From the IMG/VR virus record IMGVR_UViG_3300042691_026259, positions 1 to 27,900 of that record: 27,900 nucleotides of DNA; one strand, 5' to 3'. Shown here piece by piece: positions 1-7,082 of this stretch; the stretch's first letter is position 1, and the number at the start of each line of letters is the position of its first letter. The translations under genes were made by a program, and so were the position numbers. This DNA comes from a virus. A model generated the notes under the pieces. It saw only the letters and a program-made list of their open reading frames with translations, was not told where the DNA came from and ran no database searches.

Positions 1-2
1 AT

Positions 3-758
3 AAAAAGAATATATATATAAAAATAACTTTTTCATCTTCTGATTCCTCAAAATATTTGCCATCATTAAAAGATCTTAGTTTAAGGTTTTATTATGAACA
101 AAGAAAACACTCTTTAAATGGACCAAATAAAGCAAGTAGTTTACTTGGAGATGTAGTCTCTTCTGTATACGATATATCTTTAGGACAAAAAGTTTACCCA
201 ATATTATCTAGACATAACAATAATGGAATAAGATGTGCTTCTGGATCTGGCTTTCAAATAATTTCTAGCTCTGCAGTAATGTCTATAGAATTCTTTATAA
301 CCCCAGAAACTATATCTACAGAGGGAGCATTTATTTCTTTTGAAGAATCTGGTTCATATCCAACAACACTACTTTATTGGAATAGCTCAGGCGCCCTTCT
401 TAAATCAAATATATCTAAAGTGTATGTTAATGGCGTAGATAAGTCGACGGCTACCAATGTATCTGATATCCTTACAGTCAAAGAAATTTCTTATATATCA
501 ATTGTATTAGAGCAGCCAATATCTGGAAGAATAGTATTTAATTACAATTATTCAGAAAACTCATCAAATAAGTCTTTATATCAAAACATACTACTTTCTA
601 ATACGGAATTAACCTCACAACAGACTTTAGATCATTATAATTTTTATATTAATGGTGATCCAAAGGAAATAAAAGACCTCACCGCAGCGTCAGCCACCCT
701 GACAGAAACTGGTGCAGAGTTTTATAATAATGACTGGGTAGTGGTACAAAACTCTTAA
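3..758 (+). CDS. LamG/concanavalin-like virion protein (5' end missing)
   Basis: The reading frame is open to the left edge of the window, so the gene is 5'-truncated. An internal TTG at 57 is not needed as a start. The visible 250 or so residues alternate short beta-type stretches with Ser/Asn/Gly turns. Phrases such as SIEFFITPETI, AFISFEESGS, LYWNSSGALL and the late YQNILLSNTELTSQQ match the layout of LamG/concanavalin A-type jelly rolls, which in phages occur in tail-tip and decoration proteins that bind glycans. It ends 62 nt before the next gene, which has its own promoter. The position just before the portal is unusual for a tail protein, so it may belong to the preceding transcription unit. 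The fold call rests on pattern only; no catalytic motif is visible. Confidence 0.5.
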   Translation, partial: KKNIYIKITFSSSDSSKYLPSLKDLSLRFYYEQRKHSLNGPNKASSLLGDVVSSVYDISLGQKVYPILSRHNNNGIRCASGSGFQIISSSAVMSIEFFITPETISTEGAFISFEESGSYPTTLLYWNSSGALLKSNISKVYVNGVDKSTATNVSDILTVKEISYISIVLEQPISGRIVFNYNYSENSSNKSLYQNILLSNTELTSQQTLDHYNFYINGDPKEIKDLTAASATLTETGAEFYNNDWVVVQNS

Positions 759-783
759 ATATGTCATTTAAGATGACAAAAGC

Positions 784-812
784 TGGACTTTAGTTCTAGA
801 AAGTGGTAAAAT
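784..812 (+). promoter_or_regulatory. Predicted promoter, leaderless type, for the head operon
   Basis: TGGACT at 784-789, a 17-nt spacer and TAAAAT at 807-812. The -10 box ends 8 nt before the ATG at 821 and no Shine-Dalgarno site lies between, so the transcript would begin at or within a base or two of the start codon. Promoter function is inferred from the motif. Confidence 0.5.
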
Positions 813-820
813 AAATTCCT

Positions 821-1144
821 ATGGATATCAAAAGGGTTAATCAGACTGTTGTTGAAGAAACAAAGCTTGGAATCTATGTTTGGGAAATGCCAGACGGTAG
901 ATGGATAGGCGACGATGAGGGTAACTTCTTATCGGTAACATCAATGAAAGGTAATAAAGCTAAAATTGATGCTTTGGCAAAAGAAGTAAGGTCTTATGGT
1001 ATCTATGACGGGCAACCCAAATTTTTGTCTGGACGCAGAAAAATCGATGATGAAGAGTACGAGTACCAGAGACAAAGACTAGAGTGGGGCTTAGTCCCAG
1101 ATCCGCTTGATATAGGCGTTTATAAAGAAGGTAAAACTAAATGA
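821..1144 (+). CDS. Small conserved-looking protein upstream of portal
   Basis: A 107-residue acidic/basic soluble protein. I do not recognise its family. The central stretch (WEMPDGRWIGDDEGNFLSV, residues 22-40) looks like a compact beta-hairpin domain, and the C-terminal half is charged (RRKIDDEEYEYQRQRLEWG). There is no signal peptide or membrane segment. It is the first gene of the head block, immediately before the portal, and its TGA overlaps the portal ATG (ATGA), so the two are probably translationally coupled. Its ATG has no Shine-Dalgarno site but has a -10-like TAAAAT 8 nt upstream. A role in portal assembly or packaging is a guess from position only. Confidence 0.8.
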   Translation: MDIKRVNQTVVEETKLGIYVWEMPDGRWIGDDEGNFLSVTSMKGNKAKIDALAKEVRSYGIYDGQPKFLSGRRKIDDEEYEYQRQRLEWGLVPDPLDIGVYKEGKTK

Positions 1145-2724
1145 TGATTCACGAAGAAGAATCAAATGATTCTCAACAGATAGAAATTTCTAATATTGCA
1201 GACTGGAATAAGTTTAGCAACCCAGCACCAACAGTAGATAATGACCCATTTAAAATTGGTGAAGATGAAATTAGAAAATTAAGAGGCCTTAGTCCAACAT
1301 TTAGAAGAAAGCTATCTAGAGAATTTACCAAAAGATTTCAAGGTCAAGACGGTGCAGGAACACAACAAAATCTTTTAGCGCAGGCAATTACTGGATATTC
1401 TTCATTTGATCTTGTAGAGCCACCATATAACCTAGAGTATTTATCAAAAGCATATGAAGTTTCAACATTTAATTATGCTGCCATTAATGCTAAAGTCTCA
1501 AATATAGTTGGACTTGGCTATGAGTTTATTGAAACAAAAAAAGCAAAAGATGCTTTAGATGCAATAAATGATGAAAGACAGCTGGAGCGGGCAAGAAGAA
1601 AAATAAGTAGAATAAGACAAGATCTTCAGGCTTGGATAGATACTACTAACGAAGAAGATACATTTACACAAACTTTAATAAAAGTGTACACAGATCTTGA
1701 AGCCACTGGAAATGGCTATATGGAAATAGGAAGAACTGCTACTGGAAAGATAGGCTACATAGGCCATATACCAGCAAAAACAATGAGAGTTCGCAGACTT
1801 CGTGACGGATTCATACAGCTACTTTATGGCAAAGCAGTATTCTTTAGAAACTTTGGAGATACTGAGACGCCAAATCCTATTGCTGGAGAAGATAGGCCAA
1901 ATGAGATTATTCATTTAAAGAAATATACACCAATGAACAACTACTATGGCATACCAGATGTAGTTGCAGCTATTAATGCATTTGTTGGAAATGAGTTTGC
2001 AGGAAAGTATAATCTAGATTATTTTGAAAACAAGGCTGTTCCAAGATATCTTATTACACTAAAGGGTGGTAAGCTTGCCCCAGAGTCAGAAAGAAAATTA
2101 CTGGAATTTTTTCAAGTAGGTATTAAAGCAAAAAATCATAGATCTATATATATACCACTTCCAGCAGATTCTGCTGATTCAAAAGTTGAATTTAAAATGG
2201 AGCCAATCGAGGCGGGCACTCAAGAGTCTTCATTTAATATTTATAGAAAAGCAAATAGAGACGAAATACTTTTAGCTCATAGAGTACCAATAAATAAAAT
2301 TGGAACACCAGAGGGTGTTAATTTGGCTGTGGCAAGAGATGCAGATAAAACTTTTAAAGAGCAGGTTTGCAGGCCAGCTCAAATGCATTTAGAAAAAAGA
2401 TTAAATTCAATAATATCAGAAGTTACAGATGTTTTAGAAATTAAATTTAATGAATTAACCTTAACAGACGAAGATACCCAATCTAAAATTGATGAGCGTT
2501 ATTTAAGAATGCAGGTAATTACTCCTAATGAAATTAGGATTAGAAAGGGAATGATTCCTCTTGACGGGGGCGATGAGGTTGTAGAATTAAAGCCACAACA
2601 GGGAGCAGAAGCAAGAGCTCAGGCCAATAATAGTAGAAGAAGAGATCAAGAAAGAGAAAATAATTCCCCAGATATCTCTGGGGAAGGAAGAAATGCTCAG
2701 GGAGATGGAAGACAAGTCGAGTAG
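1141..2724 (+). CDS. Phage portal protein
   Basis: A 527-residue protein in the portal slot, directly before the protease/scaffold and capsid. Portal proteins form the dodecameric ring at one capsid vertex through which DNA is packaged and ejected, and they dock the terminase and neck. Portal-like traits are an N-terminal helical segment, the stretch ENEIIHLKKYTPMNNYYGIP-like around residues 258-277 (the 'iiH.k......yG.p' signature common in HK97-type portals), AAINAFVGNEFAGKYN, and a late SSFNIYRKANRDEILLAHRV segment. The C-terminus is a charged low-complexity tail (RRRDQERENN). Starts at 1141 and 1144 (tandem ATG) are both possible; AAGAAGG lies just upstream. The 3' end contains a perfect inverted repeat (2664-2685). 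Confidence 0.9.
   Translation: MMIHEEESNDSQQIEISNIADWNKFSNPAPTVDNDPFKIGEDEIRKLRGLSPTFRRKLSREFTKRFQGQDGAGTQQNLLAQAITGYSSFDLVEPPYNLEYLSKAYEVSTFNYAAINAKVSNIVGLGYEFIETKKAKDALDAINDERQLERARRKISRIRQDLQAWIDTTNEEDTFTQTLIKVYTDLEATGNGYMEIGRTATGKIGYIGHIPAKTMRVRRLRDGFIQLLYGKAVFFRNFGDTETPNPIAGEDRPNEIIHLKKYTPMNNYYGIPDVVAAINAFVGNEFAGKYNLDYFENKAVPRYLITLKGGKLAPESERKLLEFFQVGIKAKNHRSIYIPLPADSADSKVEFKMEPIEAGTQESSFNIYRKANRDEILLAHRVPINKIGTPEGVNLAVARDADKTFKEQVCRPAQMHLEKRLNSIISEVTDVLEIKFNELTLTDEDTQSKIDERYLRMQVITPNEIRIRKGMIPLDGGDEVVELKPQQGAEARAQANNSRRRDQERENNSPDISGEGRNAQGDGRQVE
2664..2685 (+). repeat. Perfect inverted repeat at 3' end of portal gene
   Basis: TTCCCCAGA, a 4-nt loop (TATC), then TCTGGGGAA: a 9-bp perfect stem inside the coding sequence, 40 nt before the stop. 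No T-run follows, so it does not look like an intrinsic terminator. It could act in mRNA stability or processing, or be coincidence. Confidence 0.45.
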
Positions 2725-2741
2725 GCTTACTCAACCATTAT

Positions 2742-2770
2742 TTGCCTTTTTATTTATAAGTCGATAAAAT
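2742..2770 (+). promoter_or_regulatory. Predicted promoter, leaderless type, for protease/scaffold
   Basis: TTGCCT at 2742-2747, a 17-nt spacer and TAAAAT at 2765-2770. The ATG follows 7 nt later at 2778 with no Shine-Dalgarno site. This is the same architecture as the element before 821. Confidence 0.55.
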
Positions 2771-2777
2771 TATCCAT

Positions 2778-4082
2778 ATGAATATCGAAAAATCACATTG
2801 GTCTTCAAGCGGCGACAACATTAGTTTATCTGTTCCGTTTACAAAAGTCAATCGTGAAAAGCGCACGGTTTCTGGTTTTGCTACACTAGACAACCTAGAT
2901 CAAACTGGAGATCTTGTTACTGCAGAAGCAAGCATGAAGGCTTTTGAAAGTTTTCGAGGAAACATTCGTGAAATGCATGGGCCAAATGCAGTAGGTAAAA
3001 TGGTTTCATTTAAACCTGAAACATTTTATGATCCAAAGACTGGTGAATTTTATAATGGTGTTTATGTAGATGCATACATTTCTAAAGGTGCACAAGATAC
3101 ATGGGAAAAAATTCTAGACGGAACCCTATCAGGATTTTCAATTGGCGGAAAAATTATTGATCAAGAGCATGAGGTTAATAAGTCGACTGGTCAAACAGTT
3201 AGGTTTATTAAAGAGTATGCTCTTATGGAACTTTCAGTAGTTGATTCACCAGCAAATGAACTTTGTAATATTCTTTCAATTCAAAAAATGAATGGGCAGC
3301 TTTTGTTTAAAGGAATAGCTGCAGAAACTGTAGTAGAAAATATTTTTTATTGTGAGGATAGCGATTCTGTTTTTATGTCAACAGACTCCTCTTATGTCTC
3401 TCCAGTCAGCGGAAAAGAAACAGTTTTAATTGGATGGGTTGAATCAAACGATGTTAATAAATCAAAGGAAATAAATAAAATTCTTGATTCTTATAAGAAT
3501 TCAAGAGAAACGTTGCCTGAAATACAACAAATTGCAAAACAGGCAAACGCAGAAGGAGGTAACGAAGTGTCAGAAAACACAGAAACTGTTGCTGTCGAAG
3601 AAGCAGCAGTTGTAGAAGAAACAGAAGTTGTTGCAGAAGAAGCAGCAGCCGAGGTTGTCGAAGAGACAGCAGATGCTTCTGCCGAAACTCTGGAAAAAGC
3701 AGCCGACGTATCAGAAGTTGAGGTTGATGAACCTGATTTTGCAAAGATGCTTGGCGATCTTAAGGGCTTTTTCTCGGAAACATTATCAAAGGCTTCCGAG
3801 TCCAACGCAGCTCAAGTTTCAGCTATCAAGGATACAGTTGAAACATTTAGCAAGAGCGTAGATGGCCGTATTTCAGAGCTAGCAGAACAACATGCCGCTT
3901 TAAGCAAGGCAGTCGAGACTATTAAGAATACAATCGACAGCGTAGAAAAGCGTGTAGATGCAGTTGAATCAGATACTGCAATTAAGAAGTCCTCAGACCT
4001 TGGCGGGTCTCAGGAAGTTACAATCAAAAAATCAAAATGGAACGGTTCTTTCCTTGGTTCCGTAAACGAATTGTTTAACTAG
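2778..4082 (+). CDS. Capsid maturation protease fused to scaffold (S78/XkdF-like)
   Basis: A 434-residue two-part protein. Residues 1-170 look like a prohead serine protease: His67 in REMHG, nucleophile Ser121 in GFSIGG, and ELSVVDSPAN (151-160) matching the C-terminal signature of the S78/XkdF families. These enzymes digest the scaffold and prime the capsid for DNA filling. Residues 170-260 are an unassigned linker. Residues 265-320 are an extreme Glu/Ala/Val-rich stretch, then a coiled coil runs to about 400 and a short basic end (KKSKWNG) follows, typical of scaffolding. The capsid gene beyond it has no long N-terminal delta domain, so the scaffold role must come from here. A nested in-frame start at 3567 probably also makes free scaffold. 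The start is ATG 2778 without Shine-Dalgarno, fitting leaderless expression. Confidence 0.85.
   Translation: MNIEKSHWSSSGDNISLSVPFTKVNREKRTVSGFATLDNLDQTGDLVTAEASMKAFESFRGNIREMHGPNAVGKMVSFKPETFYDPKTGEFYNGVYVDAYISKGAQDTWEKILDGTLSGFSIGGKIIDQEHEVNKSTGQTVRFIKEYALMELSVVDSPANELCNILSIQKMNGQLLFKGIAAETVVENIFYCEDSDSVFMSTDSSYVSPVSGKETVLIGWVESNDVNKSKEINKILDSYKNSRETLPEIQQIAKQANAEGGNEVSENTETVAVEEAAVVEETEVVAEEAAAEVVEETADASAETLEKAADVSEVEVDEPDFAKMLGDLKGFFSETLSKASESNAAQVSAIKDTVETFSKSVDGRISELAEQHAALSKAVETIKNTIDSVEKRVDAVESDTAIKKSSDLGGSQEVTIKKSKWNGSFLGSVNELFN
3553..3569 (+). promoter_or_regulatory. Internal ribosome binding site and GTG start for nested scaffold
   Basis: AAGGAGGT at 3553-3560 is a near-ideal Shine-Dalgarno sequence, 6 nt before GTG at 3567. 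The GTG is codon 264 of the protease gene and is in frame. It falls exactly at the junction between the protease/linker part and the acidic scaffold part. Confidence 0.7.
3567..4082 (+). CDS. Nested in-frame scaffold protein (internal start)
   Basis: Predicted 171-residue product of the internal GTG at 3567, identical to the C-terminal part of the protease-scaffold gene. It starts after the protease and linker and holds the acidic Glu/Ala/Val-rich segment, then a long coiled coil, then a basic C-terminal tip (KKSKW) of the sort that binds the capsid inner surface. In known phages (lambda C/Nu3) the scaffold is likewise the C-terminal in-frame product of the protease gene, made in excess. Codon choice also changes here: Lys is 10 AAG to 4 AAA, against 6 to 14 in the preceding part, nearer to the capsid gene. 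Independent translation is inferred from the ribosome binding site and codon use. Confidence 0.65.
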   Translation: MSENTETVAVEEAAVVEETEVVAEEAAAEVVEETADASAETLEKAADVSEVEVDEPDFAKMLGDLKGFFSETLSKASESNAAQVSAIKDTVETFSKSVDGRISELAEQHAALSKAVETIKNTIDSVEKRVDAVESDTAIKKSSDLGGSQEVTIKKSKWNGSFLGSVNELFN

Positions 4083-4101
4083 AAAAGGTAGGTGAAAAAA
4101 T

Positions 4102-5151
4102 ATGAATAACGAAACATTGGCTAAGGCAATGGCAACTGGTACAGTTGATACAGGTGATTTCTCAGGTTCCTTCTCTGGAGCTACTGGAGTTCACGTTGGC
4201 GCAACACAGTACGGCGGTCTCCTTAATCCAGAACAATCAGCACGATTCCTTGATTACATGTTCGATGCAACAGTAATCGGTAAGGTAGCACGTACAGTTC
4301 GCATGAGAGCTGACACTACTGAAATTGATCGTATGTCGGTTGGCGAGAAGCTTATGGTTGTAGCATCTGAGGCTGAAGACACTTCTTCTAACAGCGCTGT
4401 TACATTCTCAAAGATTTCTCTCACAACAAAGAAACTTCGTCTTGACTGGGAGCTCTCAACAGAGTCTCTTGAAGACAATATCGAAGGCCCAGATCTTGAA
4501 GATCATATTGCAAGAATGATGGCAACACAGGCAGGTAATGATATTGAAGATGTTATCCTCAATGGTAATACCGCTCTTACATCTGATAACCTTTATAAGG
4601 CTTTCAATGGTGTTGTTAAGCTTGCAAAGACAAATGCACACGTCGTTGACGCTGCAGGTGCTGCTGTAAGCAGAGCTGTTTTCAACAGCGCTCTTAAGGC
4701 ACTCCCACGTAAGTACAAGCAGCGACGAGCAGATCTTCGCTTCCTTGCTGGTTCGAACTTGATTCAGGACTTCCTGTATGCTAACAGCATTGGTACAAAT
4801 CAGACAATTCCACAAGATATTGCTTCAAGCATTATCCGTGGAGATGTTCAGCCAGTTTCTGGTCCAGCAGGTTATGTTGCTCCATACGCATTCGGTATCC
4901 CGATTGTTGAAGTTCCTCTTCTCAATGAGGCACAAGATGGAACATATTCTGGCGAGACAGGAAACCATGGTGACATCCACTTGACATTCCCAAATAACGT
5001 TGTTATTGGTGTCAAGAGAGACGTCTCGGTTTACAGATTCTTCTGGCCACGTAAGGACTCTATCGAGTATACAATGTATACCCGTGTTGGCGTCCAGATC
5101 GAACAAGCAGATGCTTGGGTCGTCGTGAAGAACGTTAAGGTTGCTTCCTAA
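4102..5151 (+). CDS. Major capsid protein, HK97 fold
   Basis: A 349-residue protein placed right after the protease/scaffold. Features of the HK97-type capsid family are a disordered Gly/Ser-rich N-terminus, LLNPEQSARFLDYMFDATVIG (E-loop lead-in), GEKLMVVASEAEDTSSNSAVTFSK (E-loop/P-domain), a spine helix around LEDHIARMMATQAGNDIEDVILNG, an A-domain with YKQRRADLRFLAGSNLIQDF, and a C-terminal domain ending in TRVGVQIEQADAWVVVKNVKV. It lacks the 100-residue N-terminal delta domain, so scaffolding is external. The ribosome site AGGTAGGTGA precedes ATG 4102. Codon use is unlike neighbouring genes: AAG dominates Lys and CGT/CGC are common for Arg, consistent with very high expression. A terminator follows. 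Confidence 0.93.
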   Translation: MNNETLAKAMATGTVDTGDFSGSFSGATGVHVGATQYGGLLNPEQSARFLDYMFDATVIGKVARTVRMRADTTEIDRMSVGEKLMVVASEAEDTSSNSAVTFSKISLTTKKLRLDWELSTESLEDNIEGPDLEDHIARMMATQAGNDIEDVILNGNTALTSDNLYKAFNGVVKLAKTNAHVVDAAGAAVSRAVFNSALKALPRKYKQRRADLRFLAGSNLIQDFLYANSIGTNQTIPQDIASSIIRGDVQPVSGPAGYVAPYAFGIPIVEVPLLNEAQDGTYSGETGNHGDIHLTFPNNVVIGVKRDVSVYRFFWPRKDSIEYTMYTRVGVQIEQADAWVVVKNVKVAS

Positions 5152-5158
5152 TTAGGAA
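5145..5158 (+). repeat. 14-nt perfect palindrome across the capsid stop codon
   Basis: TTCCTAATTAGGAA reads the same on both strands and contains the TAA stop (5149-5151). It lies 12 nt before the terminator stem and may be part of the transcript 3' end or a coincidence. Confidence 0.4.
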
Positions 5159-5169
5159 TTAATCTAATA

Positions 5170-5197
5170 AAAAGCCCCCATTAATTTGGGGGCTTTT
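5170..5197 (+). terminator. Intrinsic terminator after capsid gene
   Basis: AAAAGCCCCC, an 8-nt loop and GGGGGCTTTT: a perfect 10-bp stem whose 3' arm supplies the T-run. Because it also starts with an A-run it would work in both directions. A promoter begins inside its 3' arm. Confidence 0.9.
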
Positions 5198-5222
5198 CAT
5201 TTTAATTTATCAATGCTATAAT
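5194..5222 (+). promoter_or_regulatory. Promoter for neck operon, extended -10
   Basis: TTTTCA at 5194-5199, a 17-nt spacer and TATAAT at 5217-5222 preceded by TGC (extended -10). Predicted start near 5229. The Shine-Dalgarno AAGGAG (5238-5243) serves ATG 5249. Confidence 0.65.
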
Positions 5223-5248
5223 TGTTTTACCTAGATTAAGGAGAAATA

Positions 5249-5650
5249 ATGTCTTTTGACACACTAAAAGTTTCTGAATTAAAGAAAATTGCAGAAGACT
5301 TCGGAGTAGAAGTAGACAATCTTAAAAATAAAAACGATGTTATTGCGGCACTTGCAGAAGAAGGTGTAACCTGGTCTGTATATGAGCAAACAACTAAAAA
5401 GCTTGAAAATGAAGCAGAAGATGTTTCTGTTGAAGTTTTACCTAAATTTGATCCAAATAAAGAGCAACCTGAAGACAGCGTTTTAGTTAGAATGACTAGA
5501 GCAAACTTTAGATATGATATTTTAGGATTTACATTTACGAAAGATCATCCTTTCGTAGCAATGAAGTCTGACCAGGCTCAGGCTATTTTTGATAAAGAGG
5601 AGGGCTTTAGACTAGCTACCCCAGCTGAGGCAAGGGAGTTTTACAACTAG
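5249..5650 (+). CDS. Rho-N/SAP-like small head-tail region protein
   Basis: A 133-residue protein. Residues 4-40 (LKVSELKKIAEDFGVEV, then KNKNDVIAALAEEG) match the helix-extended-helix pattern of Rho-N/SAP-like domains, which bind nucleic acid or act as small helical modules in phage head proteins. The second half carries DILGFTFTKDHPFVAM and ends with GFRLATPAEAREFYN, which reads like a small conserved beta domain. It lies directly after the capsid terminator, behind its own promoter and a good Shine-Dalgarno site, and starts the run of neck genes. It may be a head decoration or DNA-binding neck component; the exact role is unknown. Confidence 0.8.
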   Translation: MSFDTLKVSELKKIAEDFGVEVDNLKNKNDVIAALAEEGVTWSVYEQTTKKLENEAEDVSVEVLPKFDPNKEQPEDSVLVRMTRANFRYDILGFTFTKDHPFVAMKSDQAQAIFDKEEGFRLATPAEAREFYN

Positions 5651-5664
5651 TCTAAACATAATAA

Positions 5665-6657
5665 ATGGCAGAAGTTTATATCAACACAAACTCTCCAGTA
5701 CGTCATAAGGTATTTTGGCAGGGTGAAATTGTAGATGCTGATTCTAATCCAACAGTAAAAGTTTATGATATAACTGAAGACCCTAAAGTTTCTCCTGCCA
5801 TCCCTACTTCGACAATACAAACTACATTAACATCATCAAAAATAGAAACAGACGTAGGAAATTATCAAGTAGCATTACCGCTTTCTTTAACTCAAAGACA
5901 AAGAAGGTTTAAACTATTGTGGGAGTATACAGTAGGCTCTAGCCCAGTAAGCTATTCTACATATGTTGATATTGTAGTTCCATATACAAATATATATGAG
6001 GCTATAGACGATCTTAATTTTGGCGTAGAGCCAACTGATCCAAATTATAAAACATATGCAGAAATTCAGGCTGCAGAAACATATGCTCGTAAAAAGATAG
6101 AAGATTACACTGGACAAGAATTTAATTTATATGATGATGTAGAAGTTGTTTATGGGATAGGGACAGATATTCTTACTGTTCCATATAGAATTCATGAAAT
6201 ACACAAGCTGTATGCAAATGATATATTGCTTGTAGATAACCTAGCAACCCCACCAGTAAATAATTGGCTTCATGTTCCACAAATATCTGAGTCAAACTAT
6301 GCAATTAGAATTGATAGAACAAATTTAATTGATAATACAGTTTATGTTGCTAATGGAATGGTTGCTCCAACAATTAATGAGTTATATGTTGGAGAAGCAT
6401 TTATTAGAAATTATAGATATATTATACATGGCAGATGGGGCTGGCCAGAAGTGCCAGACAGAGTTCAATTAGCATGTAAAGAATTAATGAAAGACTATTT
6501 TGCTAAAGATAGTATTTGGAGAAATAAATATGTCAAGAGTGTACAAACATTTGACTGGCAATTTGAGTATGACTCAGGAACTTATTCTGGTACTGGAAAT
6601 AAGTATGCCGACGATCTTCTTGCTGAGTACATTGTTGATCAAATGGTAGTAATATAA
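5665..6657 (+). CDS. Head-tail adaptor with N-terminal beta domain
   Basis: A 330-residue protein, about twice the usual size of head-tail adaptors. Residues 1-108 are a beta-rich Ig-like module ending in YVDIVVPYTN. Residues 113-330 carry the adaptor-like part: KTYAEIQAAETYARKKIEDYTGQEF (helical core of gp6/gp15-type connectors) and, near the end, GWPEVPDRVQLACKELMKDY, a common signature of connector complexes. It would form the ring beneath the portal. Its ATG lies 15 nt after the previous stop without a clear ribosome site, and its stop overlaps the next ATG (TAATG). The extra N-terminal domain is probably surface-exposed. Confidence 0.75.
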   Translation: MAEVYINTNSPVRHKVFWQGEIVDADSNPTVKVYDITEDPKVSPAIPTSTIQTTLTSSKIETDVGNYQVALPLSLTQRQRRFKLLWEYTVGSSPVSYSTYVDIVVPYTNIYEAIDDLNFGVEPTDPNYKTYAEIQAAETYARKKIEDYTGQEFNLYDDVEVVYGIGTDILTVPYRIHEIHKLYANDILLVDNLATPPVNNWLHVPQISESNYAIRIDRTNLIDNTVYVANGMVAPTINELYVGEAFIRNYRYIIHGRWGWPEVPDRVQLACKELMKDYFAKDSIWRNKYVKSVQTFDWQFEYDSGTYSGTGNKYADDLLAEYIVDQMVVI

Positions 6658-7082
6658 TGTTTGATTTAATAGACTCTGTTATGTCTATGAAGCTGGATGT
6701 TTATAGGCAGGTTGATAGTCAAGATGAAAATACTGGTGCTATTACAAAAGAGTGGATCTATTATAAAACTATGGATTGTCATGCAAAAGGAGTTATAAGT
6801 AACTCTGCTACTACAAGATCAAGCGATAGACAAACATTTACAAACAGGTATGTTAATGAGCAGATGGTTCAAATTAGAACTGTAGAAAGATTAACTCATA
6901 GAGAAAAAATATCTAACATTAGAGATTCTAAAAATAATGTAATTTGGGTAGAGCTTAATTATCCAAATGATACTCCAACTGTTTTTGAAGTAATTGGAAC
7001 GACTCCAATTACAGATCCTTTTGGTAATACTCTTGGATACAATACAACGGTTAAAAGATCGGAGAATCAGCAAATTGAGTAA
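6657..7082 (+). CDS. Head closure / stopper-like protein
   Basis: A 141-residue protein with the layout of small head-closure proteins (SPP1 gp16-like, 'phage head-tail joining' group). It starts with MKLDVYRQVDSQDENTGAITKEW, the typical opening strand pair of that fold, and continues with a beta-barrel core (EQMVQIRTVERL, VFEVIGTTPITDPFGN). Those proteins seal the portal channel after packaging. It overlaps the adaptor stop by 1 nt and the next gene's TTG start by 8 nt. No catalytic motif is seen. The call rests on size, gene order and the N-terminal motif rather than on a strong family signature. Confidence 0.65.
   Translation: MFDLIDSVMSMKLDVYRQVDSQDENTGAITKEWIYYKTMDCHAKGVISNSATTRSSDRQTFTNRYVNEQMVQIRTVERLTHREKISNIRDSKNNVIWVELNYPNDTPTVFEVIGTTPITDPFGNTLGYNTTVKRSENQQIE

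Noticed and set aside
761-793. Ten-residue open frame (MSFKMTKAGL) between the LamG gene and the head block
   Set aside because: Too short, no ribosome site, and it overlaps the predicted -35 box; also a weak 6-bp hairpin here lacks a T-run.
3454-3805. Antisense open frames of 96-104 residues opposite the scaffold
   Set aside because: They are low-complexity Ser/Ala or Leu/Gln-rich mirrors of the Glu/Ala-rich scaffold codons and have no ribosome site or promoter.
6994-7074. Longer N-terminus for the neck protein starting at 6994
   Set aside because: It would overlap the upstream gene by 89 nt, while TTG 7075 has a ribosome site and a normal overlap.
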